Source of the DNA: Larus michahellis
Taxonomy: Eukaryota; Chordata; Aves; Charadriiformes; Laridae
DNA: 64,000 nucleotides
Reading direction: 5' to 3'
Assembly (NCBI RefSeq): GCF_964199755.1
Contig: NC_133930.1
Coordinates: 63,207,962 to 63,271,961, forward strand
The notes under the pieces were generated by a model. It was not told where the DNA came from. It saw only the letters and a list, made by a program, of their open reading frames with translations, and made no database searches. Of this stretch, positions 37,965-49,712 are shown piece after piece (position 1 is the stretch's first letter; each line of letters starts with the position of its first letter). A program made the position numbers and the translations under genes.

Positions 37965-38014
37965 TGGAAAATATTTTTAAAACCTCAAATGGAAAATATT
38001 TTTAAAATCTCAAA
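37965..38014. repeat. 25-base tandem duplication in intron 1
   Basis: Two adjacent 25-base units, 37965-37989 and 37990-38014, begin TGGAAAATATTTTTAAAA and differ at a single base (C versus T). The high identity suggests a recent slippage or duplication event. Confidence 0.9.
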
Positions 38015-38695
38015 AGGTTTGGTTGCCTGTCAGTTTTAACTTGAGTACTGCATGAGGTCATAGTTATATGTCCTTAACTGTAGCTTTTTATTTCATGTTT
38101 TACATTCAAATTGAGTTAGTACATAGCATGTCAAAATGCTTTAAAAGAGAGGCAGGATGCATCTCATAGTCTTCAGAAAAGAAAGCAGGATTGTCTTTAT
38201 TAATGTCCTCTGTTAAGTTCCACAATGGGAGGTCTTTGTAAGGATTTTTTCTTTTTTTCTCCAAATAACAGAATATCTACCTTCAAAGTTAAACTAACAT
38301 ACTTTAACAGAATTCTAAAAACCACTGCTCTTCAGAGTCCTAGGTAGGCTTGAACCCTCCAGCTTAACAATAAATTATTACTGGAAGTATATAGCAACAT
38401 ATAAAATCATTGTTTTTTGAAGATTATCAGGGAACAAATTATTATTTATTGTGAAACAGGAAGCAGAGAACTTAGTTTACAAAGAAAAGTGTTTTGTCAC
38501 ATAATAAATGGTAAAATGGTGGAACTTGTTATTGCAGATATTTGAAGGTTTGAAGTGTGATAAGTTAAATGAAAGGTCCATCTTGGAGATGTGAAATATG
38601 ACATGACCTCTAAACTGGAAGTTTATATCTGACTGCTAGGGGTTGGCAGTATATGATAATGAAAGGATCAGTTTAAATGTGTGTTTGGTGTTTTG

Positions 38696-38715
38696 TTTTT
38701 TTTTTTTTTTTTTTT
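38696..38715 (+). repeat. poly-T run (20)
   Basis: An uninterrupted run of 20 T lies in intron 1 and is likely length-variable. Confidence 0.9.
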
Positions 38716-41314
38716 AATCTTGGGTTCAGGGTTTTTTTGGTTTTTGCTGTGTGTGCCTGTTGTCGGTCAGTGCTGGAGAGACCATAATTGGCTCAATGAC
38801 ATAAGGCAGATTGGTGGTGTAATCTATGACCAGGTAGTTGACAGGCTATTGCTAAGCAGTATAAAATGCTTTTCTTGTAGGAAGAGGTAAAGTATTTCTA
38901 TAACATATGTGAGTGAGAATATAAATTTTAAACAGTTGTCTGATTTTTACAGTTGTAGAGGCAGCGTATATAGTGGTGGGATAGGTGTGAATGGCATTTT
39001 AGCTGCTTACACACTTGGTAACTTTGGTGAACTATAGTCATGTGCAGTGAAGCAGGTAATAATTTGTATAGATGGCAGCTATACTTTAGCTTCTTAGGAA
39101 TCTAAAGATTAGAGCCTATGTTGGGCAGCCTATAAAGCCCCAATCAGTATTATTTTATATATGTTATATTTAGAGTGAGCAGCATACTAAGCCACTGAGT
39201 ACTCTCTCTGAGTAGAGAAACCTTGTTTTCTTTTAAAATGTTGCAGACATTGAAAGGAAAAATACTAATTTTACACAGAAATGTGTGTACCCTGTCTTTA
39301 ATGTAGCATTTGAAAGATTTCAGTCTGGTTCTTGTTTCTTTTGTGCCACCAGGGGGCATGGGACAACAGTTGTTTGTTTTTTTTTTTTTCTCTCGAGCAT
39401 CCCATCATCTGCATATTGATTTCCTATTGTTTTCAGTTCATCTATTTTTTAAGTTTCTAGTATTTGTCTTTAAACTGCCAAGATCCTAGAATGTTTGCCC
39501 TACATCTCAATTAGCTTAATCGGGATCTATTGTCAAAATATGTTTTTGTCTTTTGGGGAGCAATAACAGTTTGCCCATGTTGCATCTTATAACCTGTAAG
39601 CATTTTTAGGATGTATCAATCTAAGAAAAAAACCAAAGCAGTGGGTCAGCGCCTTATACAGCTCAGAAAATGAGAGGAAAAACTTACCAACAGGTTAAAA
39701 AAAAAAAATACTAAAACATATGTTCTGCAAAATTACACAGAACTTCCATAAAGATAGAATTCTAAGAATGCCGATTTAGTAGAACCCAAAAGGCTGATTA
39801 ATGTCTCTTGGTAAGGGTTGTTTTTTATTTTTATTCTCAAAGTGAACAGAATTTAAAAGTAAGTACGCATCACAATTTAGAAAGGAGGCTTAGTCCTTTG
39901 CAAACTACAGCCTAACTACAGAAATTGGAATTAATTTAGCATTTGAGGAAAGCACTTTGTCACTTAAAAGGAAAATGCAAAGACCTCAAATGAATTATTG
40001 TCAAAGAGGAAAAAAGTTGCCATGTACAGTTGTTGTTTCTAATCTTATTCTGTATTACTTAGAAAATAAGTCATTGGTGCTAGGAAAAAGTTTTACCTGT
40101 CCTTAAAATCATAGGTCACAGAGTAGCTGTCTACCAAATCAATGTTATTTGTGTTGAATGTAATGGGTAATATGAAAATGCCTGAATCTGCAGTGGGGTT
40201 TTTGCTGTAATGACAGCTTCTTGAAAAAAAAACATGTATTGTGTATGTTGGGGTCTAACCACAACTTTAATAACAAGGAGCGACCGGCTTTTTCTTTTCT
40301 ATCTTTTCTTAATAGTGTTAGGTTGAAGTCAATCTAGGGAAAGAAAGAAATTACTGTTAAGTAAATATCCCTAAAAACAAGTTAAATAATCTGGCCTTTT
40401 GTGATTGTGTAAAAGCTAACACATTCATGCCTGAAAAAGCATACCTCAAATCATCTGGAAGGAGTGATTACTAGTACATGAGAGGGCAGTAGCACTTCCA
40501 GATACCTTGTTCTGCTATGCTCCCTCCTGTATTCCAGCAATACAGTGATTAGATGCTATTAAATTGCTTTGTGGTATCTGTCTCTCCTTTGAAGTATTTT
40601 TGGGAGATACTTTGACTTCTGTCAGTTCACACTGCTATATCCTTCTTGTGGTATAGACTAGAATCATCTACAAATTCATGTTTGGCAACTGAATAGGACC
40701 TTCCGACTGAAAGTGTTATTGGTTATCTTGATGTTTGTGATGTTCCAATTATACAGATTATTACTATGATCAGGCAGTTTAAGTGCTTTTGTTCGTTTGT
40801 CTCAAAATTTCACTGAAAATAAGCAACTCAGTATTTACTGACTTACTATTTTCCATGTACAGGAAAAACCTAAAATGTATATATCCTGTTAATCCCATAA
40901 CGATGCGACGTCTTTCTAAAAATGATTTTCTCTTTGATGTTCTGCTGTGAAGATAAATGAAAAGATCAGATTTTTGCAAATCTGTGAAAGACATGAAAAA
41001 AGTTGAAGTTTGCATAATTGGTACTTGAAACAGTGTGACCTTTTAAGGATACCTTTGTATCACTGATTAAATCTTGTGCTGAGAATTCAAGTTCATAGTG
41101 GAAAATGTAATTTTTGCTCTTTTCCCTTTTTCTGAAAGGAGAAAACTTCATATGTTCATTCAATTTCTTATTAGTTTGACTTTACATAAAATATAGAATA
41201 AAGATTTGATTTTGTGTGTGTGATCATATACTATTGTGAAATTGATACTTTTTTTAAAATTCTGTCAAGAATTGGTCTGAGAAATAATTAAAATTTACTT
41301 TTTTTTTTTTACAG

Positions 41315-41575
41315 GGCCAACTTTCAATGTTGCAAGAAAAAATAGATCACTTAGAACGCCTATTGGCAGAAAATAATGAGATTATTTCAAACATAAGAGA
41401 TTCTGTGATCAATCTGAGTGAATCAGTAAAGGATGGTCAAAAAAATGCAGAGGCTATAAACTTCAGTCAAGGATCTGTCTCCGAGCTCTTTCCTTCTGCT
41501 TCAGTTTTGCTTTCAGTTGACTCTGAGGATTGTTTGTTTGCTTCAAAAAGTGGAAGTCACGGTTCAAGTGTACAG
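41315..41575 (+). CDS. MAN2A1: MAN2A1 exon 2: stem and coiled coil
   Basis: This exon encodes residues 46-132, starting GQLSMLQEKIDHLERLL, in phase 0 from exon 1. The acceptor is a run of T ending ACAG|GGC and the donor is CAG|GTAAGC. Residues about 50-75 show heptad-like spacing of Leu/Ile and charged residues, fitting the stem coiled coil. Two N-glycosylation sequons are visible: N78 (NLS) and N94 (NFS), both at sites I recall as conserved in mammals. The middle (about residues 83-112) is the least conserved part, as expected for a stem. The exon ends with CLFASKSGSH and SSVQ, close to the human sequence. The exon's own frame runs on beyond the donor to 41617, but that part is intronic. Confidence 0.96.
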
Positions 41576-42871
41576 GTAAGCCGTATGTCGTTCTCTTTCA
41601 TTCTACCGAAGTGCTAGCTGTCATTACCTTTTAATTCTGAAAATGTCTGATTTACTGGTAAAAGCTTGGTACTAAGCTTCTAATCTAAGACATAATAGAA
41701 TTGTTCAGGTGACTGTTGTGTTTAACAGATGTTATGAAACTGTTCTTTTTTACCGGTTTTAAACTGTCTAGAAATTGACTAATGATTGTGAAGAGCCAAC
41801 ATTTCAGAAAGCTTGAAAGTTCTTAAAAAATGCTAAACAGAACCCAGGGTTTTAAAACAATTATACTCAGATTATTTTCCAGATTATTGTCCAGTCAGAA
41901 GCTCTTTGGAAAGACTTTATTTGAGAGTCTCTTTCAGTTTCCCAAAATTGTTCTAAAATCAATGAGAAATTGACTGGAAATGGTGGATAGTCTTGATTTA
42001 AATAGGTTTTACGTTTTAGGGATATCTGTGTAGATGGATCTTGATGGGGAGGTAAAGAGTGTTCAAGAACTAACAGTTTAAAAAAAATCTCAGGTACTGC
42101 ATAACCTTTTAAATGACATTTCTGTATTTCAGCATTCTCGTGTGTCTCCAGTTTGTATAGGCACTTTGATCAGAAAGGAGGAACATATACCATGTTGACT
42201 GGTTGCCATGAACTGGGGAGGTTGAAGTTTTTAAAGTCAAACACTTCAAGTTGAATTTATTTGGCTTTCTGGTGATGCTTGTGAGTTCATGGACTCTTAT
42301 GTATGCAGTTTCAATGGAGTGTTTCTGGAGCACTGAGAATACTATGTGAAGTTTGTGATCTGTACTGTTTTCAGGAGTCTTGTGGGAGTACTATAACTAT
42401 TCATAGTACTCTAAAGCAAAGATTAAATTTTGAAGTCCAGCTTTCTCAGTCTAGAACTGAAAGTATTTCTATTGCAGAAGAAAGACAGTGGACTTAGGAT
42501 GAATAAGTACACATATTAGAACAATTGTAACCTCTGATGTATTATTGTTCATAATTCCTTTAAGCTCTTCAAGGGTAGGCACCACCTTAATGTCTTTTAC
42601 AGGAAAAGTAGTTTTTAAAGACAATATCTGACTGTTCATATTTCTAATATATTTTAAGACTTCTGTGCAGAAAACTAAAGCATGTGGATCTATGATTACA
42701 TGTTTTCAAGTTACTGGATTGTTAACAGGTTATTCCTTGTATGGTCTGTTGCCATATGAGTGGTGTGCTTTTTAGGAGCGTTAGAAATAAATTATCGTAA
42801 ATGTGAATTGTGAATTTTGAGGTAAAATGAGTTGGTTTAAATTCTTGGATGTGTTAACCTGTTGTGAATGG

Positions 42872-42914
42872 GAAGCAAAACATGTTTGCTTAAACTATTC
42901 CCATGTTTTGCTTC
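42872..42914. repeat. 13-bp perfect inverted repeat in intron 2
   Basis: GAAGCAAAACATG (42872-42884) is the exact reverse complement of CATGTTTTGCTTC (42902-42914), with a 17-base loop. This would form a hairpin in the transcript. Confidence 0.85.
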
Positions 42915-43955
42915 ATATTTGCAGAATGTCAGAACATGTACCTACTGTCAGCTAATGTAGCTACCCACTTAATGGTAGGCTGTACTAGCTAAACTGCTTT
43001 TTGGTAACTTTACTTTTAAAGTTATATGCATGTACTTAAGCAATAAATATAGCATGGAATATTCTTAGACTACTCCCATATTCACGCTTCTTTCCTTGCC
43101 TTGCACAGGGAGGGAGGGCTCTAGTGTTTTTTGTGTCATTGCATTAGTACCTTGTACTCAGCAGGTTATCCACCATCGTCACTAAGTCACTTTAATACAG
43201 CTTCTGTATGTGGCTTCTCATCCTGTGAGCCTGACCCACATTTCCGTTATGAAATCTAAGACCTTGACTTTAGCAGAATTCTTGTAACACCACGTTCAAA
43301 AGCTGATCTAAATTACTGTATTTGAATATGGTTTTACTATTTAATAATTTGCCAAGCCTGACGTGCTCTGCAAGCTCAGTTAATTTATTTTCTTCTAGAT
43401 TTTTTTTTTTATAAGGACTGAAAAATTCTGAGTAGATTACTTGGAGTATTTTTTCTTAATTATATTTTAAATTCTAAACCAGCTTGTGTTAATTACCTGC
43501 TGTTCATAAACATTAACTTAAACCTACAGATTTAGACCTTACTTTTTCCATGGCTTGTCTCTTAAGTGGGTGTATGAGAATGAAACAAGAGACTAGAAAG
43601 AAGTAAAAGCTAATATAGGTGAGACATAGTGTTTGGATAAAGATCACTTTAGAGAATTAAGGCGAAAGAGGCTTCACTGAATAAATTATGGGAACTTATT
43701 ATAGTCTCTCATAATAGAGAAACCATTATGAGAATGCATTCAAATATGGATTAAAAACCTTTGTGATATTTCAGTGAGAAATATTACCATGACTTGCTAC
43801 TCAGAGATGTATTTTCTTTGCATAAATCAGACAAAACAAGTTACTAATAACATGAGCCTCAAAAGATTCTTGGATAGGAGAGCTAAAGGATTTTTTTTCC
43901 TGAAGGAATTGTAAATCAAGAAATTGTATACTTGTATGGTTCAGGTAATATACAT

Positions 43956-43986
43956 GTACCACAAGTACAACTGTTACTTGTGGTGT
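43956..43986. repeat. short hairpin in intron 2
   Basis: ACCACAAGTA (43958-43967) pairs with TACTTGTGGT (43975-43984) around the loop CAACTGT. Two outer G-T pairs lengthen the stem to 12. Confidence 0.8.
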
Positions 43987-45074
43987 TTTTAAGTAGGTGG
44001 GAAACTGTAGTACAGCTGGCCACTGAAATTAGCACTAACTTGAGAATTGATGTAATTCAAATGAAATAGAAGACTAATGTGTACTTTTTTCAAAAGGTAA
44101 AAGTAGAGCTAGGTAATAAAACCAACAAAATGAAGAACTTGGATCAAATATCATTGTGACCTGATGCTTTTTTAGGTCAGTAGTTCAAGAAGTATCTGGA
44201 ATTTGTGCTCAAAGAAGATAGAATTCTGAACAGCCATCATGTTAAGCTGGAAGGTCTTTTAATACAGCAAGGTGTCTCCTCTCTTGTCCCTTTCAAGTAC
44301 TGAAGGATCTAACATTGTGCTTAGTAATGTTGCTCCTTTTAAAATGAGTCACGAATCACTCTTTAAAAAGGTGACTTCAAGAGGCACAGACTATGCTTTT
44401 ATTTCTTCCGTGTGGTAGTTTAGTGTTCAGTGGGGTAAATGTTGTGATGTTTGCCCAAGACTTGCATTACTTAAGCAGTTTGAGTCCTCAGTGTAGAGAA
44501 AGAATAAGGCCATATAGAGGGAAAAAGGAAAACTCATAAGTTTTTAAATGTTTTAATTGAAAAGCTTGTAAAAACATGACTGTCTTCTGAAGCAACTGTA
44601 ATGAAAGCAGGCAGCATCTTTTTTGAGTTTCTGTTTGTTTACTCTTTTTACAAAGTCCTTGCTTAGTATATCGGTGTTTTATACTTAGAAATAAAATTAA
44701 AATATATCCAGGTAATGCTTGTCTTTAATCTTTTTTGCTCCTTACTGACTGGGTATTTGGAACTTATTCTTCACTTGCAGTTGTGTAACTTGGTCAAGTG
44801 ATGGTGCAATTTGTAATTAATCCTTTGCACAATTCTTACAGAGGATGGTGTTTTGTGAAAGGTAAAAAAGACTTAACATCTGTTTCTGGAAGTCTTTGTA
44901 TAAGTGCATAGATTTCGGCCTGATCTGGCTTCAGTTTATTCCAGTGGAAGTTTTTGAGTCCTAAGTTTTTTCTTGTATTTTCTTAACTGCTTCTGACTAA
45001 TGTTTGAATCATAGAATGACTGAATGGTTGAGGTTGGGAGGGATCTCTGGAGGTCATCTGGTCCAACCCCCTGC

Positions 45075-46551
45075 TCAAGCAGGGTCACCTAGAGCCAGTT
45101 GCCCAGGACCACATCCAGACATCTTTTGAGTATCTCCAAGGATGGAGACTACCACCAACCTGTGCCAGTGCTCTGTCACTTTCATAGGGAAAATGTGTTT
45201 CCTGATATTCAGGAGGAACCTCTTGTGTTCTAGTTTGTGCCTGTTGGCCCTGGTCCTGTCACTGGGCACCACTGAAAAGAACCTAGCTCCTCCTTCTCTG
45301 CACTTTTCCTTGAGGTATTTGTATGCATTGATAAGATCCCCCAAGTGTCTCTGGGCTAAACAGTTCAGCCATTCCTCATAGGAAAGCTGCTGCAGTCCCG
45401 TCATCATCTTAGTGGCCCTTTGCTGGACTCTCTCCATTGTGTCTATGTCTCTTTTGTACTGCGGAGCTCGGAACTGAACACAGTACTCCAGGTGTGGCCT
45501 CACCAGTGTGGAGTAGAGGGGATGGGTCACCTCCCTTGACTTGCTGGCAACTCCTCTTAATGAAGCTAAGGATGCCCTTGGCTTTCTTTGCTGTAAAGGC
45601 GCATTGCTGTCTTGCATTCAGTTTGTCATCCACCAGGACCCCCAGGTTACTTTCTGCAAAGCTGCTTTCTAGCTGGGCTACTTGTAGCATGTACTGATGC
45701 TTGGGGTTGTTCCTCCCCAGGTGCGGGACTTTGCGCTTCCTCTTGTTAAACTGCATGAGGTTCCTGTCAGCCCATTTCTCCAGCCTGTTGGCATCCCTCT
45801 GGATGAGGGATCATGATCCTCTGGTGTATCAGCCACTTCTCCCAGTTAGGCATCGTCTACAAATTTGCTGAGGGTGCACTCTGCGCCATCATCCAAATCA
45901 TTAATGAAGATGTTAAGCAGGATCGGACCCAGTAGCGACCCCTGAGTAACCACTTGGTTATTGGCCACCAACTAGACTTCATGCCGCTCATTGATCACTA
46001 CCATCTGGGCGTGGCTGTTCAGATGGTTTTTGGTCCATCTCACTGCTCATACATCTGCAGCTTCTCTGTGAGGATGTGAGAGGAGTCAGGGCCGAAGCCT
46101 TACAGAAGTCAAGGTAGACAATATCCGCAGCTGTTCCCTCGTCTAGCAGGCCAGTCATTTCATCATAGAAGTTTCTCAAGTTGGTCATGCATGACTTGCC
46201 CTTGGTGAATCCATGCTCACTACTCCTGTTGACTTTCTTGTCTTTCATGTGCCTGGAAATGGTTTCCAGGATTAGCTGCTCCATCACCTTCCCAGGGACC
46301 AAGGTAAGCTGGGCAGCCTGTAGTTCCCTGTGTCCTCCTCCTTGCTGTTCTTGAAGATAGGAGTGACATTGCTTTCCTCCAGTCCTTGGGCACTTCTTCC
46401 AACCACCATGATTTGTAATGCATCTTGCAAGTGACCTTGCAGTGACATCAGCCAGATCCCTCTGTACTTGTGGGTGCATCCCACCAGGGCCCACGGACTT
46501 ACTTATGTCCAGTTGGTTTAAGTATTCCCTGACCTGGCCATTTTCCACCAA
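45075..46551 (-). pseudogene. CR1 reverse transcriptase remnant
   Basis: The CR1 RT lies in several shifted frames. The frame 45988-46551 carries the N-terminal part ([30 protein letters not shown]) and loses frame within motif A. The region around 45840-45870 encodes FVDD (45852-45863) in place of the expected FADD, and two codons later hits an in-frame stop (TAA, complement of 45846-45848). The frames 45409-45756 and 45075-45617 hold the thumb and C-terminal region (HLGRNNPKH, LVRPHLEYCVQF). It is clearly non-functional. Confidence 0.9.
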
Positions 46552-46913
46552 GTGTGTGTCTTCCTTGCTCCAGACTTTTCCCCTGGTCTGTGGGACCTGG
46601 GATTCATGAAAGCCAGTCTTGCTAGTAAAGACTGAGGCAAAGAAGGCTCAGTACCTCAGCCCTTTCTGTGTCCTATGTCATCAGACCCCCTGTCTCATTC
46701 AGCAGCCCTCCTTTTGTCACCCATGTACTTATAGAAGCCCTCCTCTTGCCTGTGACATTCCTGGCTGTATTCAATTCCATTTGAAATTAAGCTTTCCTAA
46801 CTTCATTTCTGGATGCCAGGACAATGTTTCTGTATTCCTCCCACATTACCTCTCTCTGCTTCTACACTCTGTATGCTTCCTTTTGTGTTTGAGTTTTGCC
46901 AGGAGCTCCTTGT

Positions 46914-47401
46914 TCATCCATGCAGACCTCCTGGCATTTTTGCCTGACTTCCTATTTGTCGGGATGGACTTGAGCTTGCATGAGGTGATCCTTGAATATT
47001 AACCAGTTTTCTGTTGTCCCTCCAGCAGATAACAAGATGGTTGAAGTTCCCCATGAGGAACAGGTCCTGCAAATATGAGGCTGCTCCTATCTGACTGTGG
47101 AGGGCCTCATTCACTTGTATTCCTGGTCAGGCGGCCTATAGCAGGCATCCACTACAACGTCACCTGTACTGGTCTGCTTTTTAGTCCTTGCCGATAAGCT
47201 CTCGGTTGGCTTCTGATCCATCTGCAGGCAGAGATCCATGCATACCAGCTGCTCTCTGGTATAAAGGCCAACTCTCCCTCCTTGTTTTCCTGGTCTGTCT
47301 TTCCTCAAGATCTTCTGTCTTGTATCCCTCCATTTACAGTCATTAGTCATCCCACCATATATCCATGATCCTGACAAGATCATAGGCTTGCAAGTGCACA
47401 C
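46914..47401 (-). pseudogene. CR1 endonuclease (APE-type) remnant
   Basis: Fragments of the apurinic-endonuclease-like domain of CR1 ORF2 are visible in two frames. At 47111-47401 they include GGRVGLYTREQL and ACYRPPDQE. At 46914-47114 they include LMGNFNH followed by ICWRDN, where the family has a catalytic GDFNH. The catalytic Asp is replaced by Asn and the frames are broken. The domain would normally nick target DNA. Confidence 0.82.
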
Positions 47402-47687
47402 AGATCTCTAGTTTATCATGTTTATTCCCCGTGCTGTGTGTGTTAGTGTGCTTCAGAGAGGCACCCCAGGATGCTGATTTCCCAGAGAGAATTTTGGGGA
47501 TTTCTCTGTTATTGTGCCTTAGGCACTTCCTTACTTACATGCAAACACTGGAGGTGACCCTACTTAAGCCCTGATTATTTTTGTTTTTTTTTTTAACTAT
47601 TTTTTTTTAAATCCTTTTGTGTCACATTACTTCTGTCCATCACTCCATCACAGGCCTGCTGGTAACTCTGTTCCTCAGGCTTTATTC

Positions 47688-48127
47688 CTAGCTAAAAGCT
47701 CTCCTTAACAGGTTAGCCATCCTCCTGGCACAGATGCCTTTGCCCCACTTTAGTGAGTTGGATCTCTTCTCTCCTAAACAGACACTGATCTGCAAACAGG
47801 GTCCTGTGGTCATAGAACCCCAAAACCTGTTCCCAGCACCAGCTCTGAGGCCAATTATTGACCTGTGCTGTTGGTGTCCTCCTCTCACACTCTTACTCTT
47901 ACCCCTCACTGGTGAGATTGAAGAGGATACCACCTGGGCCTCCATGACTTCGACTGCTACCCCAAGAACTCTGTAATCACTTCTGATGCAGTCTGGGTTG
48001 CCCCTGGCAGTATCGTTGGTACCCGCATGGAAGAAGAGCAAGGGGTAGCAGTCATCAAGTTGGACAAGCTTTGACAGTTCCTCTAGAACATCCTGGATCC
48101 GTGCCCTTGTCAGGGAGCAAACCTCTG
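47688..48127 (-). pseudogene. CR1 ORF1 esterase-domain remnant
   Basis: The frame 47688-48041, with open sequence continuing to about 48127, matches the C-terminal part of vertebrate CR1 ORF1. This carries an SGNH/GDSL-type esterase domain, a feature described for CR1-like elements. The diagnostic block is LLFFHAGTNDTARGN, with the GxND motif, preceded by RARIQDVLEELSKLVQLDD. The end ICARRMANLLRRAFS corresponds to the ORF1 terminus. The catalytic serine block would lie upstream and is missing because of 5' truncation. The esterase is thought to aid lipid or membrane interaction; this copy cannot make it. Confidence 0.75.
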
Positions 48128-48864
48128 TAGAAGATGCATCAGGTCATTGAGCCAGTTACATCAAACAACTATAGATTAAGATTCCAAGATCTATTTCCTG
48201 AGTTGCACTTTACAGCTCTTGAGCTCATAATAACGGGAGCATGGTTTGAGATAATTTTTTCCCTAACATCTATTACCTTACAGTTATGTATGTTATGGAC
48301 TATAAAAACTGGTGTCCTGCAGGCTGCAGAAAGTTGCTTGTGAAATTCAGGCTCTGTCCATGAGAGAAGCTCTTGACGTTTCAACCTTGAAAACATATTT
48401 GTTTAAAAAGAACAATTCCTGGAATTGCCCACATTCCTATGAGTTTATCAGTCTTAAGATCACACATTGGTAACTGGCAAATTTACAGAGTGTGCATTCA
48501 TTTAATTTTCTTCAGAAGGTTGCATTTCACAGAAAAATTGCAGTTACTCAAAATCAAATGTTAGAAAAGCAAGAAAGTATGGTATTACAGTAATTTCATT
48601 GTAACCTTTATTTGGGCCCTTCAAGCTGGGCTTACAGAATGCGTATATCTGCAAGTATTGCACCTGTATTTTCCACTAAGCAATGTTGTCCAAAGGTGGA
48701 AGCAATCCTGGTAGAGCAGTGATGCGACAAGATGATCTCGTACAGGCCATAGATATCTAGCGTATGGACGTTGTAGGCCTAACTGATGCTCTGCTAGTTC
48801 TAGGATTACAGTGGTTTGTATTCCCGTCTAACATTGCTTACTTCTCTTTGTGTCTCAAGCTAAA

Positions 48865-49354
48865 GGTAGAGCAGGTAGATAATTTCAGAAGGAACAGTGG
48901 CCATGGGGGATCCCATGCTGGAGCAGTTCATGAAGGACTGGAGCTTGTGGAAGGGACCCCATGCTGGAGCAGAAAAAAAGTGTGACGAGGAAGAAGTAAT
49001 AAAGAGGAACCATTATGGACTGACTGCAGCCCCTGTACCCCTGCCCCACTTAGGGTAGGGGGACGTAGAGGAGTTGGGAATGAAGGAGTGAAGTTGAACC
49101 AGGCTAGAAGGGGGGTGGGGAAAAGGTGTTTTAGTTTTGTCTTTGTTTCTCACTATCCAACTCTCTTAATTGGCAATAAATTAATGTAATGTTTTTGAGT
49201 CAGGTCTGTTTTGCCTGTGATGGTAAGTGATCTCTCTGCCTTTATCTTGACTGATGAGCTTTTCATCTTATTTCTCTCCCTGTCCTGTTGAGGAGGGAGA
49301 GTGAGAGAGCAGCTGGGTGGGGGTTTGGCAGCCAGCCAAGGTCAACCCATCACA
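48865..49354 (+). mobile_element. LTR-like avian dispersed repeat (probable solo LTR), sense
   Basis: I recognise this as a bird-specific interspersed repeat that I associate with endogenous retroviral LTRs. It contains subrepeats sharing CCATGCTGGAGCAG (about 48913-48926 and 48959-48972), a GTTTTAGTTTTGTC stretch, an AATAAA signal at 49175-49180 followed by GAGTCAGGTCTGTTTTGCC, and a terminus GCCAGCCAAGGTCAACCCAT ending CACA at 49354. No retroviral coding sequence accompanies it, so it is a solo LTR or fragment. AGGCCT follows the right end (49355-49360) and also occurs at 48775-48780, but the sequence after the left copy does not start with TG, so I do not claim a target-site duplication. 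The family assignment (ERVL-like) is tentative; the left boundary is uncertain. Confidence 0.6.
49175..49180 (+). promoter_or_regulatory. AATAAA polyadenylation signal in sense within intron 2
   Basis: A canonical hexamer lies inside the LTR-like repeat, on the MAN2A1 transcribed strand. A TG-rich stretch (GTAATGTTTTTGAGTCAGG, then GTCTGTTTTGCCTGTGATGG) follows 6-45 bases downstream, as expected of a functional LTR poly(A) site. Use in this gene is unproven. Confidence 0.5.
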
Positions 49355-49675
49355 AGGCCTTAACTTCTTTAGTCAGATGTTTGTTTCAGATACCTGTATT
49401 TTTCTAAAGTTTCATAGCAGGACAGAAATTGGCTTACCACTGGAAAGTTTTAACTCTTGTGGTGTTCATGTAGCAAATGACTCCTGTAGGCTATTTTTGT
49501 GCAAGTGAAATGTTTGTTGAAGGAAGTTTGTCAAGTATACAGTTCTATTCTAACATGGGGCTAGAACTAAAGTTTAGTTTAAGTTTTTTAAACTATTGCC
49601 AGTAAAAGGCTTTTCCAAATGATAGTCCACCTTCATAAAGTTTGCCTTCTTTCCTAAAAGCAGACCAGAGCATTA

Positions 49676-49712
49676 CAAAAGAAAAAAACCAAACCAAACA
49701 AACAAAAAAACC
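49676..49712 (+). repeat. A+C low-complexity tract
   Basis: This is a run of A with interspersed CC, much like the tracts at 24979 and 52024. Confidence 0.8.

Larger units (their letters stand above)
28709..41314 (+). other. MAN2A1: MAN2A1 intron 1 (12.6 kb)
   Basis: This is a GT-AG intron, from GTGAGC to a long T-tract ending in ACAG. The first ~400 bases are CpG-island sequence and the rest is AT-rich. It contains a CR1 fragment at 36020-36352, a hairpin at 32563, a 25-base tandem duplication at 37965 and a run of 20 T at 38696-38715. No other coding exon was recognised. Open frames such as 31303-31821 and 35509-35787 have no family pattern. A long first intron is usual for this gene type. 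Confidence 0.85.
45008..48130 (-). mobile_element. long decayed CR1 LINE (3.1 kb), antisense in intron 2
   Basis: This CR1 copy is in minus orientation. It spans from the 3' tail (reverse complement of TCATAGAATGACTGAATGG) at 45008 and the conserved 3' block about 45030-45085 up to ORF1 sequence near 48130. Reading right to left, the order is the ORF1 esterase end, the ORF2 endonuclease, then reverse transcriptase and the C-terminal region: the correct CR1 order with all modules represented. Full-length CR1 is about 4.5 kb, so only the 5' third is missing. Most avian CR1 copies are a few hundred bases, so this is unusually long. Many frameshifts and stops show it is old. The right boundary is approximate. 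Confidence 0.92.
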
